64,000 nt of DNA from Bacillus sp. B1-b2 (GCF_009183415.1 NZ_WEHU01000001.1:1-64000); one strand, 5' to 3'; shown: positions 50,857-60,236, counted from the stretch's first letter. Numbers and translations: made by a program. Notes: generated from the sequence alone by a model not told the origin.

Positions 50857-50986
50857 ATCTTCGGGGCAGGGTGTAATTCCCGACCGGCGGTGATGAGTTT
50901 TACATGCTCAAAGTCCGTGAACCTACTATGGTAGGTTGATTTGGTGAGATTCCAAAACCGACAGTAAAGTCTGGATGGGAGAAGAT
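50857..50986 (+). ncRNA. FMN riboswitch (RFN element)
   Basis: The RFN consensus is clearly readable: TCTTCGGGGCAGGGTG, ATTCCCGACCGGCGGT, AGTCCGTGAAC, TTGGTGAGATTCC, ACCGACAGTAAAGTCTGG and ATGGGAGAAGA. It binds FMN and lowers expression of the downstream gene. It is 167 bases before the ribU start and followed by a terminator (51051-51079), so control is by transcription attenuation. Confidence 0.92.
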
Positions 50987-51050
50987 GGAGGTTCTGCAAA
51001 TCGTTCAAAAATTATGTTTCGAACGTTTGTTAAGTATGCCTTAATATTCT

Positions 51051-51079
51051 CCCTTAAGTACTTGTACTTAAGGGTTTTT
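51051..51079 (+). terminator. riboswitch-linked terminator
   Basis: CCCTTAAGTAC (51051-51061) and GTACTTAAGGG (51064-51074) pair, followed by TTTTT. It would form in the FMN-bound state and stop transcription before ribU. Confidence 0.7.
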
Positions 51080-51152
51080 ATATGCCTGCATGCTTAATGA
51101 ATTGCTGAATCTTTCTTCTTAGGTAGATCCTAATAAGAAGGAGAGTTTTATC

Positions 51153-51740
51153 ATGAAAAAGAGTAAAAAGTTAACAGTAAGGTCCTATGTTTTAATTGGG
51201 ATGATGAGTGCATTATCGTATGTTCTTATGTTTCTTAATTTCCCATTGCCATCATTTCCTACTTATCTGCAAGTAGATTTCAGTGATTTACCTGCATTAC
51301 TTGCCGCATTTATTTTAGGTCCAGTTGCAGGGATATTAGTGGAAGTAATAAAAAATCTAATTGATTATGTTCTTACAGGGAGTGAAAGTGGAGTTCCTGT
51401 AGGTCACTTAGCAAACTTAATTGCTGGGATATCCTTTATACTGCCAACTTACTATATATATAATAAAATTAAATCAAAAATAGGTATGGTTATTGGTTTA
51501 ATTGTAAGTGTTGTTTTAATGACAACTTTACTGAGTGTATTTAATTACTATGTTCTTTTACCTGTTTATTACACTCTAATGAACTTACCAATTGAAGGTA
51601 CAATATTAAAAAATACGATTGTAACTGCGATTATTCCGTTTAATTTATTAAAAGGCACTATAATTTCTGTCCTATTTGTACTCATTTTCTCTAAAATGAA
51701 TACTTGGATAATGAAGCAAATGCAATATCGAAATGTATAA
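51153..51740 (+). CDS. ribU: riboflavin transporter RibU (ECF S component)
   Basis: 195 residues with about six membrane segments; the N-terminal ALSYVLMFLNFPLP and VDFSDLPALLAAFILGPVAG signature is that of RibU/YpaA. It is the substrate-binding component of an energy-coupling factor transporter and needs EcfA/EcfA'/EcfT encoded elsewhere. It follows an FMN riboswitch, so import falls when FMN is high. ATG 51153 follows AAGAAGGAGAG. It has its own terminator. Confidence 0.93.
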   Translation: MKKSKKLTVRSYVLIGMMSALSYVLMFLNFPLPSFPTYLQVDFSDLPALLAAFILGPVAGILVEVIKNLIDYVLTGSESGVPVGHLANLIAGISFILPTYYIYNKIKSKIGMVIGLIVSVVLMTTLLSVFNYYVLLPVYYTLMNLPIEGTILKNTIVTAIIPFNLLKGTIISVLFVLIFSKMNTWIMKQMQYRNV

Positions 51741-51757
51741 ATTAATAAAGACTGTTG

Positions 51758-51789
51758 AAAAACTCCTAAATAAGTATTTAGGAGTTTTT
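51758..51789 (+). terminator. terminator of ribU
   Basis: AAAAACTCCTAAAT (51758-51771) and ATTTAGGAGTTTTT (51776-51789) form a 14-bp stem with a 4-base loop; the arm itself provides the T-run. Confidence 0.75.
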
Positions 51790-51806
51790 CATGTAGAAAC
51801 AAAAAA

Positions 51807-51830
51807 AGCAGAAAGAATTATCTTTCTGCT
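51807..51830 (-). terminator. terminator of fer
   Basis: AGCAGAAAGA (51807-51816) and TCTTTCTGCT (51821-51830) form a 10-bp stem; on the minus strand TTTTTTTG follows. Confidence 0.7.
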
Positions 51831-51843
51831 CTTTTAACCAGTA

Positions 51844-52392
<549 letters not shown>

Positions 52393-53439
52393 ATGTCCTT
52401 TGAGAAAATCATTATTCTATATTGCTTATTTAAGATGAATGGAGAAAGGACTGTCTATTCTATTCTTCACTTGTTAAATGGAAAAAAATCTTCCCAAACA
52501 ATCCAAGATATCCATATTTTTCAGTTAACGCCTCTTTTTCAACTATATCCAACACTAACAAGAGAACGCCTTAATGGATTAGTGTTCGAGTTAAATCAGG
52601 AGAATTGGTTAACGGAATTAAATAAAGATCACTATAAAGTAAGAGAGAATAGGATGACAGAGCTACAAGAACTATGGATAGAAAAACCTTTTCCAAGGGA
52701 ATTGCAGGGGTGGAAATTTCATCAGGATACAAATCTTTTTTGGGCTAAATTAACGCTAATGGTTCAAGTATGTGCTCATTTAGCAGAAAGTAAAACTCAA
52801 TACATTCCTGTTCAAAGAAATCCATATGTTCAACAATGGGTAAAAAAAGCAATTGTATCATTACCTATTGAAAAAAGTGAAATAAACAGTTACTTATATA
52901 AGGAATTGGTTTCTATATTTATAGATTCACCAATAGATCCTTTGTTAATAATAAGTAGATTTACTGGTATTAACAAAATAGGGCTAACGGCAAATCAATT
53001 GGTAGAAGAGTTAAAATTAGATCCATTTTATTATCAAGTACAATTTGTTGCTCTTCTTCACTATATGATGGATAAAATGAAAGCTAATCAAGAGGCATAT
53101 CCAATAGTAAGCTGTATGTTAGAGTCTAATCAAAACGGTTATACGTTAACTGCTTCTACAAATAAAACACTAGATTATGTGAAAAAAGGGTTCAGTATAG
53201 AACAAATAGTTGAAAGAAGATCCTTAAAAAGAAGTACTATTGAAGATCATTTTATTGAAATATTATTGAATATCCCAGAGTTTACCCCAGAACATTTTGT
53301 ATCTTCTGAAAAAATTAAGAAAATTAAAGCTTGTATCGAAAGCTCTTCCTCAAAATCTTTAAAAATTATCAAAGAACAATTAGAGGAAGTATCCTATTTC
53401 GAAATTAGAGTAGTATTAGCAAGGTATGGTGACTTATAA
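52393..53439 (+). CDS. ypbB: YpbB, RecQ-associated helix-turn-helix protein
   Basis: 348 residues. The C-terminal part carries the HTH-40/helicase-C-like segment KKGFSIEQIVERRSLKRSTI then EDHFIEIL, typical of YpbB. The N-terminus is helical with no enzyme motif. It always sits before the short RecQ helicase (RecS/YpbC), here with the stop touching its ATG. It probably supplies an accessory domain to that helicase (inference). The start ATG follows GGAAGTGGGAAGAG. Confidence 0.85.
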   Translation: MSFEKIIILYCLFKMNGERTVYSILHLLNGKKSSQTIQDIHIFQLTPLFQLYPTLTRERLNGLVFELNQENWLTELNKDHYKVRENRMTELQELWIEKPFPRELQGWKFHQDTNLFWAKLTLMVQVCAHLAESKTQYIPVQRNPYVQQWVKKAIVSLPIEKSEINSYLYKELVSIFIDSPIDPLLIISRFTGINKIGLTANQLVEELKLDPFYYQVQFVALLHYMMDKMKANQEAYPIVSCMLESNQNGYTLTASTNKTLDYVKKGFSIEQIVERRSLKRSTIEDHFIEILLNIPEFTPEHFVSSEKIKKIKACIESSSSKSLKIIKEQLEEVSYFEIRVVLARYGDL

Positions 53440-54936
53440 ATGAATTTAGAAGCTATTTTAAGGAAGTCATTTGGTTTAGAAAGTTTTCGTATTGGTCAAA
53501 AAGAAACAATCACATCTCTAATTAGTAAACAACATACTCTTACGATGCTACCAACAGGAACGGGTAAGTCATTATGTTATCAATTTACAGGGAAGCTATT
53601 GGATGGTTCTGTCATCATAATTTCTCCATTGTTATCGCTGATGCAGGATCAAGTAGAACAAATGAAAATGAAGGGAGAAAAGAATGTAATTGCACTAAAT
53701 TCTTTTCTCACTTTGAATGAGAAAAAACATGTTTTACATACATTGCATAAGTATAAATTTATTTTTATTTCCCCAGAAATGATTGTTTTGCCTAATGTAC
53801 TCTTTATTTTGAGGAAAATGAAAATAGGGTTATTTGTTGTCGATGAAGCTCATTGTATTTCTCAATGGGGATATGATTTTCGACCTGATTATCAAAAATT
53901 AGGAGAGATTCGACAAAAATTAAATAATCCACTCACTTTAGCGTTAACAGCAACTGCAACGGATTCCATAAGGAAAGATATTATCCAATCTCTTTATTTA
54001 GAAGAAGTTAATGAGATTATTTACCCTGTTGACAGAGCTAATATTACTTTGAAAATGAAAGAGATTTCAAATGCTAATGAAAAGCTACCTGTTTTATTAA
54101 ACTATATTAAACAGTTGAAGGGGCAAGGAATTATCTATTTTTCTAGTAAGAAAGTAGCGGAACAAGTATCTAGTTATTTAAAAGAGCGTACAGAGAAGCG
54201 AATAATGGCTTATCACGGGAGTATGAATCAAGAGGATAGAATCCTCGTACAGCAACAGTATCTTGCAGGACAATTAGATATTATTTGTGCAACGAGCGCT
54301 TTCGGGATGGGGATTAATAAAGAAGATATTCGATATATCATTCATTACCATATTCCAACAAAATTAGAATCCTATCTCCAAGAAATAGGGAGGGCTGGTC
54401 GAGATGGGAAACAAAGTGTTGCCATTTTACTTTATGTTTCCGGTGATGAAAGAATCGCCTATCAGCTTGTAGAGTCTGAGCTGTCGAACGAATTACAAAT
54501 AGATCAATGGAAAATATCACTAAATCAATTTTCTGATTATATGCAATGGTTACATGCTAATGAGCATACTATACCTAACTTGTTTACGGAAACTCAATGG
54601 AGAGTATTAAGGGATTTTGTAAAGCCTGATAGTAAGTCAATAGAAGAAATACACATTGAGTTGGAACGCTTTAAGCGATTTAGGAAAGTAAGAATAGAGG
54701 AGAAAAAGCAAAAAATACAGCAATTAATGGATTGGATTTCCGCAAAAGAATGTAGACGAAAGTATATTGCAAGTTATTTTGAAGAAGTATGGATTTCTTA
54801 TGAGACATTCTGCTGTGATTATTGTGGATTTGACTTAGCATTTTTTGCAGGAGATAAAGAACAGCCATCTGCGACTTTTTCTGATATGGGTTGGAAGGAA
54901 CAGTTACAAGAAATTTTAGGGATAAAAAGTAGGTAA
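53440..54936 (+). CDS. recS: RecQ-family ATP-dependent DNA helicase (RecS)
   Basis: 498 residues. Helicase motifs: motif I TMLPTGTGKSLCYQF, motif Ia ISPLLSLMQDQVEQM, motif II VVDEAHCISQWGYDFRPDY, motif III ALTATATDSIRKDI, motif IV GQGIIYFSSKKVAEQV, motif V ATSAFGMGINKEDIRYIIH, motif VI QEIGRAGRDGK. The RecQ-Ct zinc cysteines (CRRKYIASYF, CCDYCGFD) are present but no HRDC domain follows. It unwinds recombination intermediates. The start abuts the ypbB stop. The alternative name is recQ. Confidence 0.92.
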   Translation: MNLEAILRKSFGLESFRIGQKETITSLISKQHTLTMLPTGTGKSLCYQFTGKLLDGSVIIISPLLSLMQDQVEQMKMKGEKNVIALNSFLTLNEKKHVLHTLHKYKFIFISPEMIVLPNVLFILRKMKIGLFVVDEAHCISQWGYDFRPDYQKLGEIRQKLNNPLTLALTATATDSIRKDIIQSLYLEEVNEIIYPVDRANITLKMKEISNANEKLPVLLNYIKQLKGQGIIYFSSKKVAEQVSSYLKERTEKRIMAYHGSMNQEDRILVQQQYLAGQLDIICATSAFGMGINKEDIRYIIHYHIPTKLESYLQEIGRAGRDGKQSVAILLYVSGDERIAYQLVESELSNELQIDQWKISLNQFSDYMQWLHANEHTIPNLFTETQWRVLRDFVKPDSKSIEEIHIELERFKRFRKVRIEEKKQKIQQLMDWISAKECRRKYIASYFEEVWISYETFCCDYCGFDLAFFAGDKEQPSATFSDMGWKEQLQEILGIKSR

Positions 54937-54940
54937 TGAA

Positions 54941-55531
54941 ATGAATAAAGAGAATTATTCTAAATTAATTAATCAACTTTCTGATCGCGACTTGGTCAAA
55001 AACCTTTATGCAACACAAGCTATTCTTTTATTCATATGTCTTGTGTTACAGTTTCTGATTTTTCATGATGAAGAAACTTTTTATCAGATGTTTCATTATG
55101 ATTTAGTGGATTTTTTTATTGGAATCATGGCTGGTTTTATTATAGTTGGCTTGGATGTAATCTTTATGGTGAAACTTCCACAACAATATCATGATGATGG
55201 AGGTGTCAACAAAAGGGTTTTTCAGAATCGCAATCCTTTGCATATTGCTTTCATTGCCTTCGTTGTTGCATTTGTTGAAGAAATCCTCTTTAGAGGTGTC
55301 ATTCAATCTAATTTAGGTATATGGATTAGTTGTCTTATTTTTGCATTGATGCATTATCGTTATTTATTTAATTTGTTTTTGTTTTTTAATGTGGTTTTAG
55401 TAAGTGTAGTGATCAGTTTATTATTTGAATGGACAGAAAATCTTTGGGTAACAGTAATTATGCATTTTTTAATTGACTTTATTCTCGGTTGTATACTTCG
55501 TTATAGACTGTTTGATAAGAGAGAGAAGTAG
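54941..55531 (+). CDS. ypbD: CPBP intramembrane protease YpbD
   Basis: 196 residues with about six membrane segments. Active-site motifs are EEILFRGVIQSNL (EExxxR), FALMHYRYL and IMHFLIDFILG. It belongs to the CAAX protease/bacteriocin-processing (Abi) family of intramembrane glutamic proteases. It has a close paralogue at 6.5-7.1 kb that is frameshifted. It follows recS by four bases. Confidence 0.88.
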   Translation: MNKENYSKLINQLSDRDLVKNLYATQAILLFICLVLQFLIFHDEETFYQMFHYDLVDFFIGIMAGFIIVGLDVIFMVKLPQQYHDDGGVNKRVFQNRNPLHIAFIAFVVAFVEEILFRGVIQSNLGIWISCLIFALMHYRYLFNLFLFFNVVLVSVVISLLFEWTENLWVTVIMHFLIDFILGCILRYRLFDKREK

Positions 55532-55558
55532 TTGTAGTTGTGGGGGAGGGCTTTATTC

Positions 55559-56254
55559 ATGAAGAAAGAAGATCCATATAGAATTAAAGCAGAATTACAT
55601 AAAGAAAAATTAACCAGAGTAAACAGGATGGAAGAAAAAGAGATAGAACATGAAGAAGAGAGTAACGCACTTCCTTCGAGAAGTAGTATTCACGCAGGAA
55701 AAAAGAGAAAATGGAAAACTCCTATTATTTCAAGCCTTGCCATTCTGTTTATCTTACTTCCTGTTAGCATTTTAGGAATTAATAGCATGTTAAAAAGTAA
55801 GGGACTTCCTACATTCATACCATCTGAAGCTACAAGTAGCTTTTTTGAAAGGGTGAGTATTACGGAAGAAAATGATAATCAGGCTAATGAAAAGAATACA
55901 AAGGATATGGAGAATAAAGCACAAGAGACGGAAGAAGCAGAAAACATTTTAGAAAATGATGATACTGAGGAGAATCAACTTGTCTCCGAGGAAACAGAAT
56001 TAGAGGGACAAGAAACGAATAGAGAAGAGCCACAAACGAATACGGAAGAACAAGAAGTAGCAACAGAAGTGATGGATAATAGCTCTGTAGATAGTAATAT
56101 TATCTATCATCAAGTAAAGAAAGGCGAAACTCTATTTGAAATTGCACTAAAATACTATCCAGCAGGTGATGGTATGGAAAAGATTAAAGCATTAAACAAC
56201 CTGAAAACAAATGATATTCAGGCAGGTCAAACATTAAAAATTGTTTTAAATTAA
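55559..56254 (+). CDS. ypbE: LysM-domain protein YpbE
   Basis: 231 residues from ATG 55559, eight bases after GGGGGAGGG (a longer frame to 55538 lacks a ribosome site). One membrane segment (TPIISSLAILFILLPVSILG) near residues 56-75, an acidic Glu/Asn-rich linker (about 100-180), and a C-terminal LysM domain (IYHQVKKGETLFEIALKYYP then LNNLKTNDIQAGQTLKIVL). It is a membrane-anchored cell-wall-binding protein in the recS-ypbD-ypbE-ypbF cluster. Confidence 0.88.
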   Translation: MKKEDPYRIKAELHKEKLTRVNRMEEKEIEHEEESNALPSRSSIHAGKKRKWKTPIISSLAILFILLPVSILGINSMLKSKGLPTFIPSEATSSFFERVSITEENDNQANEKNTKDMENKAQETEEAENILENDDTEENQLVSEETELEGQETNREEPQTNTEEQEVATEVMDNSSVDSNIIYHQVKKGETLFEIALKYYPAGDGMEKIKALNNLKTNDIQAGQTLKIVLN

Positions 56255-56321
56255 TTTAATATACACATTCTATCTTGTCCTCCTCCTACATATATTTGAG
56301 ATAGTAAAGGGGGACAAAGAT

Positions 56322-56780
56322 ATGACTAAATCCATATTCCCTGAAAGCTATTTTATAGATGGGACACTACAAAAAATATTGTTGAAATTAATTGAGAAAA
56401 AGAAAAAATTTGATTATTTAAAGAGTAGGCATATCCTTATGCTTTGGGTTACTATTTTTTTTACGTCCTTATATTTTATGTACATATATAAGCATATAGC
56501 TATGCCTTATTCTTATTCTTTTGCTTCCATGTTTTCTGCCTATGTTAGTCATATCTTTAATTTGTATGCCTTAATTATTGTTATAGGATCCTTTGGATTT
56601 GTCAATGTGTTAAAACAGAAGAGAGAGAAAGCAGAAAAAGAATATCATGAGCTACGATGTGAAATTATTGATAAAAGTAAAGATTTAATAACAAATAGTG
56701 ATACTTGGGAAAACAGACATGAAATTTATAATGTATTAAAAAATCAGTATGATATTAATCTATTTCACCAAGCCAAATAA
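56322..56780 (+). CDS. ypbF: YpbF (DUF2663) membrane protein
   Basis: 152 residues with two membrane segments (about 39-58 and 79-98) followed by a helical cytoplasmic tail (REKAEKEYHELRCEIIDKSK). This is the DUF2663 family with the same cluster position as B. subtilis ypbF. ATG 56322 follows AAAGGGGGAC. Function is unknown. Confidence 0.85.
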   Translation: MTKSIFPESYFIDGTLQKILLKLIEKKKKFDYLKSRHILMLWVTIFFTSLYFMYIYKHIAMPYSYSFASMFSAYVSHIFNLYALIIVIGSFGFVNVLKQKREKAEKEYHELRCEIIDKSKDLITNSDTWENRHEIYNVLKNQYDINLFHQAK

Positions 56781-56795
56781 GAACTGTCTTTTCAT

Positions 56796-56845
56796 AAACA
56801 TAGACAAACTTTCGTCCTAATCTTAGTTTGTCTATGTTTTTTTAT
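56796..56845. terminator. bidirectional terminator between ypbF and cotJC
   Basis: AAACATAGACAAACT (56796-56810) and AGTTTGTCTATGTTT (56825-56839) form a perfect 15-bp stem with T-runs on the plus side. Confidence 0.8.
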
Positions 56846-56854
56846 ATTCACTTT

Positions 56855-57424
56855 TTAAAATATTTTTTGTTGTTTTCGATCATCTTTAATAATCTCCACA
56901 GCTTCTCTAAATCGCTGGGAGTGAATGATTTCTCTTTCTCTTAAAAAACGTAAACTATCATTCAAATCTGGATCATCACTCATGTTGATAATCCATTGGT
57001 ACGTGGCTCTTGCCTTTTCCTCTGCTGCAATATCTTCGTATAGATCTGCTATAGGGTCGCTTTTTGCTTGAATATACGTTGCAGTCCATGGGTTTCCTGC
57101 TGCATCATGATAGTATAAAGCATGCCCATGATTAGCATAATGTGCACCAAGCCCAGCTGCTTTTAATTGCTCCGGTGTAGCGTCCTTTGTTAGTTTGTAT
57201 ATCATTGTTGCTATCATTTCCAGATGTGCAAATTCTTCTGTACCGATATCTGTTAATAGTCCAATCACTTTATCTGGAATGGAGTATCTTTGATTTAAGT
57301 ATCGAAGAGCAGCAGCTAATTCTCCATCTGCTCCTCCATATTGTTCTATAAGGAATTTAGCAAGCATGGGATTACATGTACTTACTTTAACAGGATATTG
57401 TAATTTTTTTTCATATAGCCACAT
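56855..57424 (-). CDS. cotJC: spore coat protein CotJC (manganese catalase family)
   Basis: 189 residues from ATG 57424 (GGAGAGA just upstream; a longer start at 57436 exists). The manganese catalase ligands are visible: Glu in AAALRYLNQRYSIPD-type helix, EEFAHLEMIATM, EDIAAEEKARATYQWI and EIIHSQRFREA. It is a di-manganese-type protein found in the inner coat. It is the last gene of cotJA-cotJB-cotJC, whose order is that of B. subtilis although the cluster is at a different place there. Confidence 0.9.
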   Translation of the reverse strand: MWLYEKKLQYPVKVSTCNPMLAKFLIEQYGGADGELAAALRYLNQRYSIPDKVIGLLTDIGTEEFAHLEMIATMIYKLTKDATPEQLKAAGLGAHYANHGHALYYHDAAGNPWTATYIQAKSDPIADLYEDIAAEEKARATYQWIINMSDDPDLNDSLRFLREREIIHSQRFREAVEIIKDDRKQQKIF

Positions 57425-57459
57425 TTCTCTCCACACTCCTTATTAAAATCTTTTCTGCT

Positions 57460-57720
57460 TTATACTTGCCATGGCCATGGGGAGGAATCCCAATCCCAAG
57501 GGGAACCAGAAGGGCTGTTTCCATATTGTAATAAAGGGCCATACTTACTTTCATAGATTTTTTTGAATTTTTCTCGTTCTTTTACATAATGATTAAATTG
57601 ATGAATAGCATCCTGATCAAAATGATGAGTATCTAAGTAAAGCGTTAATTCTACCAGAACAAAATCAACTGCTTGCAGCTGTTCTAATAACTGATAGTAT
57701 TCAGGTGGAAGTTGTTTCAT
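57460..57720 (-). CDS. cotJB: spore coat protein CotJB
   Basis: 86 residues, helical with an aromatic- and proline-rich C-terminus ([14 protein letters not shown]). Length and the N-terminal [20 protein letters not shown] and [19 protein letters not shown] match CotJB. It is needed for CotJC placement. It lies between cotJA and cotJC. Confidence 0.9.
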   Translation of the reverse strand: MKQLPPEYYQLLEQLQAVDFVLVELTLYLDTHHFDQDAIHQFNHYVKEREKFKKIYESKYGPLLQYGNSPSGSPWDWDSSPWPWQV

Positions 57721-57741
57721 GTAAGTAATCCTCCCTCTACA

Positions 57742-57957
57742 TTAGCTTTTATTCTCATAAGGACTGTAATAAGGGTCATAAAATGCTTTCCATAATGTAC
57801 CCGCCTTTAATGCTTCCATCGGTGTAAACTGTGGTAGGTGTGGTGGTTGAAATCCCATATATAAATTAGGTGGAGTAGAATAAATTTTTGTTCCAATGGG
57901 CTCACATGGATCATTGGGTCCAATATAAGGTTGATATTCTTTATAATTTGAACTCAA
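57742..57957 (-). CDS. cotJA: spore coat protein CotJA
   Basis: 71 residues from TTG 57957 behind GGAGGGATAATCC. Proline- and tyrosine-rich (YQPYIGPNDPCEPI, PPNLYMGFQPPHLPQFTP) and ending TLWKAFYDPYYSPYENK, as in CotJA. It is the first gene of the operon, driven by a sigma-E promoter. Confidence 0.9.
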   Translation of the reverse strand: MSSNYKEYQPYIGPNDPCEPIGTKIYSTPPNLYMGFQPPHLPQFTPMEALKAGTLWKAFYDPYYSPYENKS

Positions 57958-57987
57958 GGATTATCCCTCCTTCATTAACATCTTTAC

Positions 57988-58017
57988 ATCATATGATGAA
58001 ACAAATCAAAGCATTCT
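57988..58017 (-). promoter_or_regulatory. sigma-E-type promoter of cotJABC
   Basis: On the minus strand AGAATGCT (complement of 58010-58017) and CATATGAT (complement of 57988-57995) are spaced 14 bases. The -10 is identical to that of spoIIM in this window. The cotJ operon is sigma-E dependent in B. subtilis. Confidence 0.55.
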
Positions 58018-58114
58018 TTGTTTTAAATTGGTAAAGAAAGAGGTACTTATATTAAAATGGAAGAACATTCAGAAGGAATTTGAATTCGAGTCGTTAGATA
58101 GAAGGAGAAAACGT

Positions 58115-58894
58115 ATGATAATACTTATTTTTATACTATTGATTTTACTAAGCTTGATTCTTTTTTTGCACATGAAAAATGTTGCTAAGGAAAATAATGT
58201 AAAGTACGAAATAATATATTTCCCTAATTTCCCCAGATCGTTTAAGGAAATTACCCTATTTTTTATTTCTGATATACATAAAAGAATAGTAGCTGATGTC
58301 ATTATAGAAGAAGTAAAAGATGTTGCAGATCTTGTCATCATCGGTGGTGACCTTTTAGAAAAAGGGGTAAGCTTAGATCAGGTAAGAGGAAATATCAGAA
58401 AACTTAGAAAAATCGGTCCAGTCTACTTCGTCTGGGGCAACAATGACTATGAGGTTGATAGGCAGAAGTTGATTGCGTTATTACAAGAAGAAGAAGTAAA
58501 TATAATAAGTAATACCGCCATTTCATTTAAATCTGATCAGGGAGAAAAATGGTCTTTAATGGGAATAGAGGATTTTTCATTAAAGCATGATGATTTAGAA
58601 GCTGCATTATCTCATGCAGTTGGTGAGCATTTTAAAATTTTAATAAGCCACAACCCTAAGATAATAAAGGAAATAAAACAACAGGATCATATTTCTCTTG
58701 TTTTAAGTGGCCATACACATGGTGGGCAAATACGTTTTTTGGGATTTGGTCCTTATGAAATTGGCAGAACGAAGCTTATTAATCAAACAACTTTATTAGT
58801 GAGTAATGGATATGGAACAACGTCTATTCCTTTAAGACTTGGAGCAAAACCAGAAACTCATGTAATAAAGATGAAGCATTTAGAAGATAAATAA
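58115..58894 (+). CDS. ypbG: metallophosphoesterase YpbG
   Basis: 259 residues from ATG 58115, seven bases after AAGGAG; the frame is open back to 58028 without a better start. An N-terminal membrane segment (MIILIFILLILLSLILFLHM) is followed by a calcineurin-like phosphoesterase: ISDIHKR, IIGGDLLEK, VWGNNDYEV, ISHNPKII and SGHTHGGQIRF. The usual GNHD is GNND here, so the catalytic His is replaced by Asn. It probably faces the cytoplasm or membrane and cleaves a phosphodiester. It is in the ypb cluster. Confidence 0.85.
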   Translation: MIILIFILLILLSLILFLHMKNVAKENNVKYEIIYFPNFPRSFKEITLFFISDIHKRIVADVIIEEVKDVADLVIIGGDLLEKGVSLDQVRGNIRKLRKIGPVYFVWGNNDYEVDRQKLIALLQEEEVNIISNTAISFKSDQGEKWSLMGIEDFSLKHDDLEAALSHAVGEHFKILISHNPKIIKEIKQQDHISLVLSGHTHGGQIRFLGFGPYEIGRTKLINQTTLLVSNGYGTTSIPLRLGAKPETHVIKMKHLEDK

Positions 58895-59155
58895 ATCAGC
58901 TTATTCCTACGGGATTAGCGAGACAGTTCGAGAACCTGCAGGAAATTGCACCCCTAAAACGGAAATTAGAGCCCTGTTCTACGTAATAATCTAATATACT
59001 ATCCAATTAACTACTGCATCTCTCTGATGTTTGTCTACAGTCTGAAATAATTTAAATGCATACTTTAGGCTTCAATCCTTTTTTAAGACTCACCGATTAT
59101 TGTTTCTTTTCATAAGCTACAGTAAGAGTTTTTTCAAGGAGCAGGAGGCATAGTC
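58895..59155. other. 260-bp gap between ypbG and ypbH
   Basis: The stretch 58910-58945 (GGGATTAGCGAGACAG and following GC-richer bases) is unlike its surroundings and may be a remnant of a dispersed Bacillus repeat. No ORF or strong hairpin is seen. Confidence 0.3.
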
Positions 59156-59746
59156 ATGCGCTTAGAAAGAGTGAATAGTAACCGAATTAAGATTCATTTA
59201 ACCTTTGATGATTTATATGAACGAGGTTTGACAAAGGAAGATATATGGAAAGACTCGATTAAATGGCAATATTTCTTCCACGAAATGCTTGAAGAGGCAA
59301 ATGATATATTTGATATAGAGATACATGGATCGGTATCTGTAGAAATTTTTTCGATGAAAGCACAAGGTATGATTATGATATTAACAATAAGTGATCAGGA
59401 ATCAAGTGATGATGATTTTCTATTATCAGAAGGGTTTCTCGATATGCAGGTAACTGTGGAAGAAACAATTGATTTGCTATATGAATTTAAAGATATTGAG
59501 GACGTCATTTCTTCTGCAAAACAATTAAAAATAATCGGTATAGAAGGTGGTACTCTATACAGTTTTAATGATTATTATTACTTATATTTTTCTCCTATTT
59601 CTACCAATTGGGAAGAAAAGATGGTGGCTGTATTAAGTGAATATGCGGAATCCAGCTTAACTAGTATCCATTTAATTGAAGAATATGGAAAGCTAATTCA
59701 AAAAAATAAAGCCATTCAAATGCTTACTCATTTTTTTTCATCATAA
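59156..59746 (+). CDS. ypbH: adaptor protein YpbH (MecB)
   Basis: 196 residues. The MecA-family N-terminal domain (MRLERVNSNRIKIHLTFDDL, ERGLTKEDIWKDSIKWQYFF) is complete, with a C-terminal ClpC-binding domain (ADIISSAKQL-like EDVISSAKQLKI and a final IQMLTHFF). It is the MecA paralogue that targets substrates to ClpCP. ATG 59156 lies behind AGGAGGC. It sits before gudB as in B. subtilis. Confidence 0.87.
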   Translation: MRLERVNSNRIKIHLTFDDLYERGLTKEDIWKDSIKWQYFFHEMLEEANDIFDIEIHGSVSVEIFSMKAQGMIMILTISDQESSDDDFLLSEGFLDMQVTVEETIDLLYEFKDIEDVISSAKQLKIIGIEGGTLYSFNDYYYLYFSPISTNWEEKMVAVLSEYAESSLTSIHLIEEYGKLIQKNKAIQMLTHFFSS

Positions 59747-59755
59747 CATACAAAT

Positions 59756-59793
59756 AAAAGGAAAGTTTTTTCATTTAGTTGTACTTTCCTTTT
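59756..59793 (+). terminator. terminator of ypbH
   Basis: AAAAGGAAAGT (59756-59766) and ACTTTCCTTTT (59783-59793) form an 11-bp stem, with a T-rich run after. Confidence 0.75.
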
Positions 59794-59911
59794 GTATTTT
59801 TTGTTTAACATAGATAAAATAATAAGTAGTAATTCCATATTTTTTTACATAGTAGTAACATATGTTAATGGCTTTAAAATGGTTAGACTAATGATAAGAT
59901 GTTGGTTTATA

Positions 59912-59963
59912 AAATTAAGTTTAATGATTTTATTCAATCAGGATTGATAATGAAACTTAATTT
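59912..59963 (+). other. three-tier stem-loop in the gudB upstream region
   Basis: AAATTAAGTTT (59912-59922) pairs exactly with AAACTTAATTT (59953-59963). Inside it TCAATC and GATTGA form a second hairpin. No U-tract follows. Its meaning is unknown; the rest of 59794-60249 is AT-rich. Confidence 0.35.
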
Positions 59964-60114
59964 AGTTATTTGTAATCAAGGAAACGAAAACTAATGTGAT
60001 TGAAGTAGTACAAAGACTAAGGAATTGAATATACTTATAGTAGAAACAGTTACTGGTATTAAAGGTAATCATAGTATTTAAGTTGGAATTCTAACACCTA
60101 TAAGAGGAAACTTC

Positions 60115-60142
60115 TTGCATCTAAATCATTTCAGTGTATACT
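60115..60142 (+). promoter_or_regulatory. sigma-A promoter of gudB
   Basis: TTGCAT (60115-60120) and TATACT (60137-60142) are 16 bases apart, preceding gudB by 107 bases. Confidence 0.5.
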
Positions 60143-60207
60143 AACCATTGAAAACGTTATTTTTAAGGTATTATGATCAGATTAAAGTAATTATTCTTAA
60201 TAAGAAG

Positions 60208-60236
60208 AACTACTACAAAGAGAAGGTAGTTTTTTA
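60208..60236 (+). terminator. weak terminator-like hairpin just before gudB
   Basis: AACTAC (60208-60213) pairs with GTAGTT (60226-60231), followed by a T-run that ends right before the AGGAGG ribosome site. It may be a leader attenuator or hide the ribosome site; the stem is only six base pairs. Confidence 0.4.
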
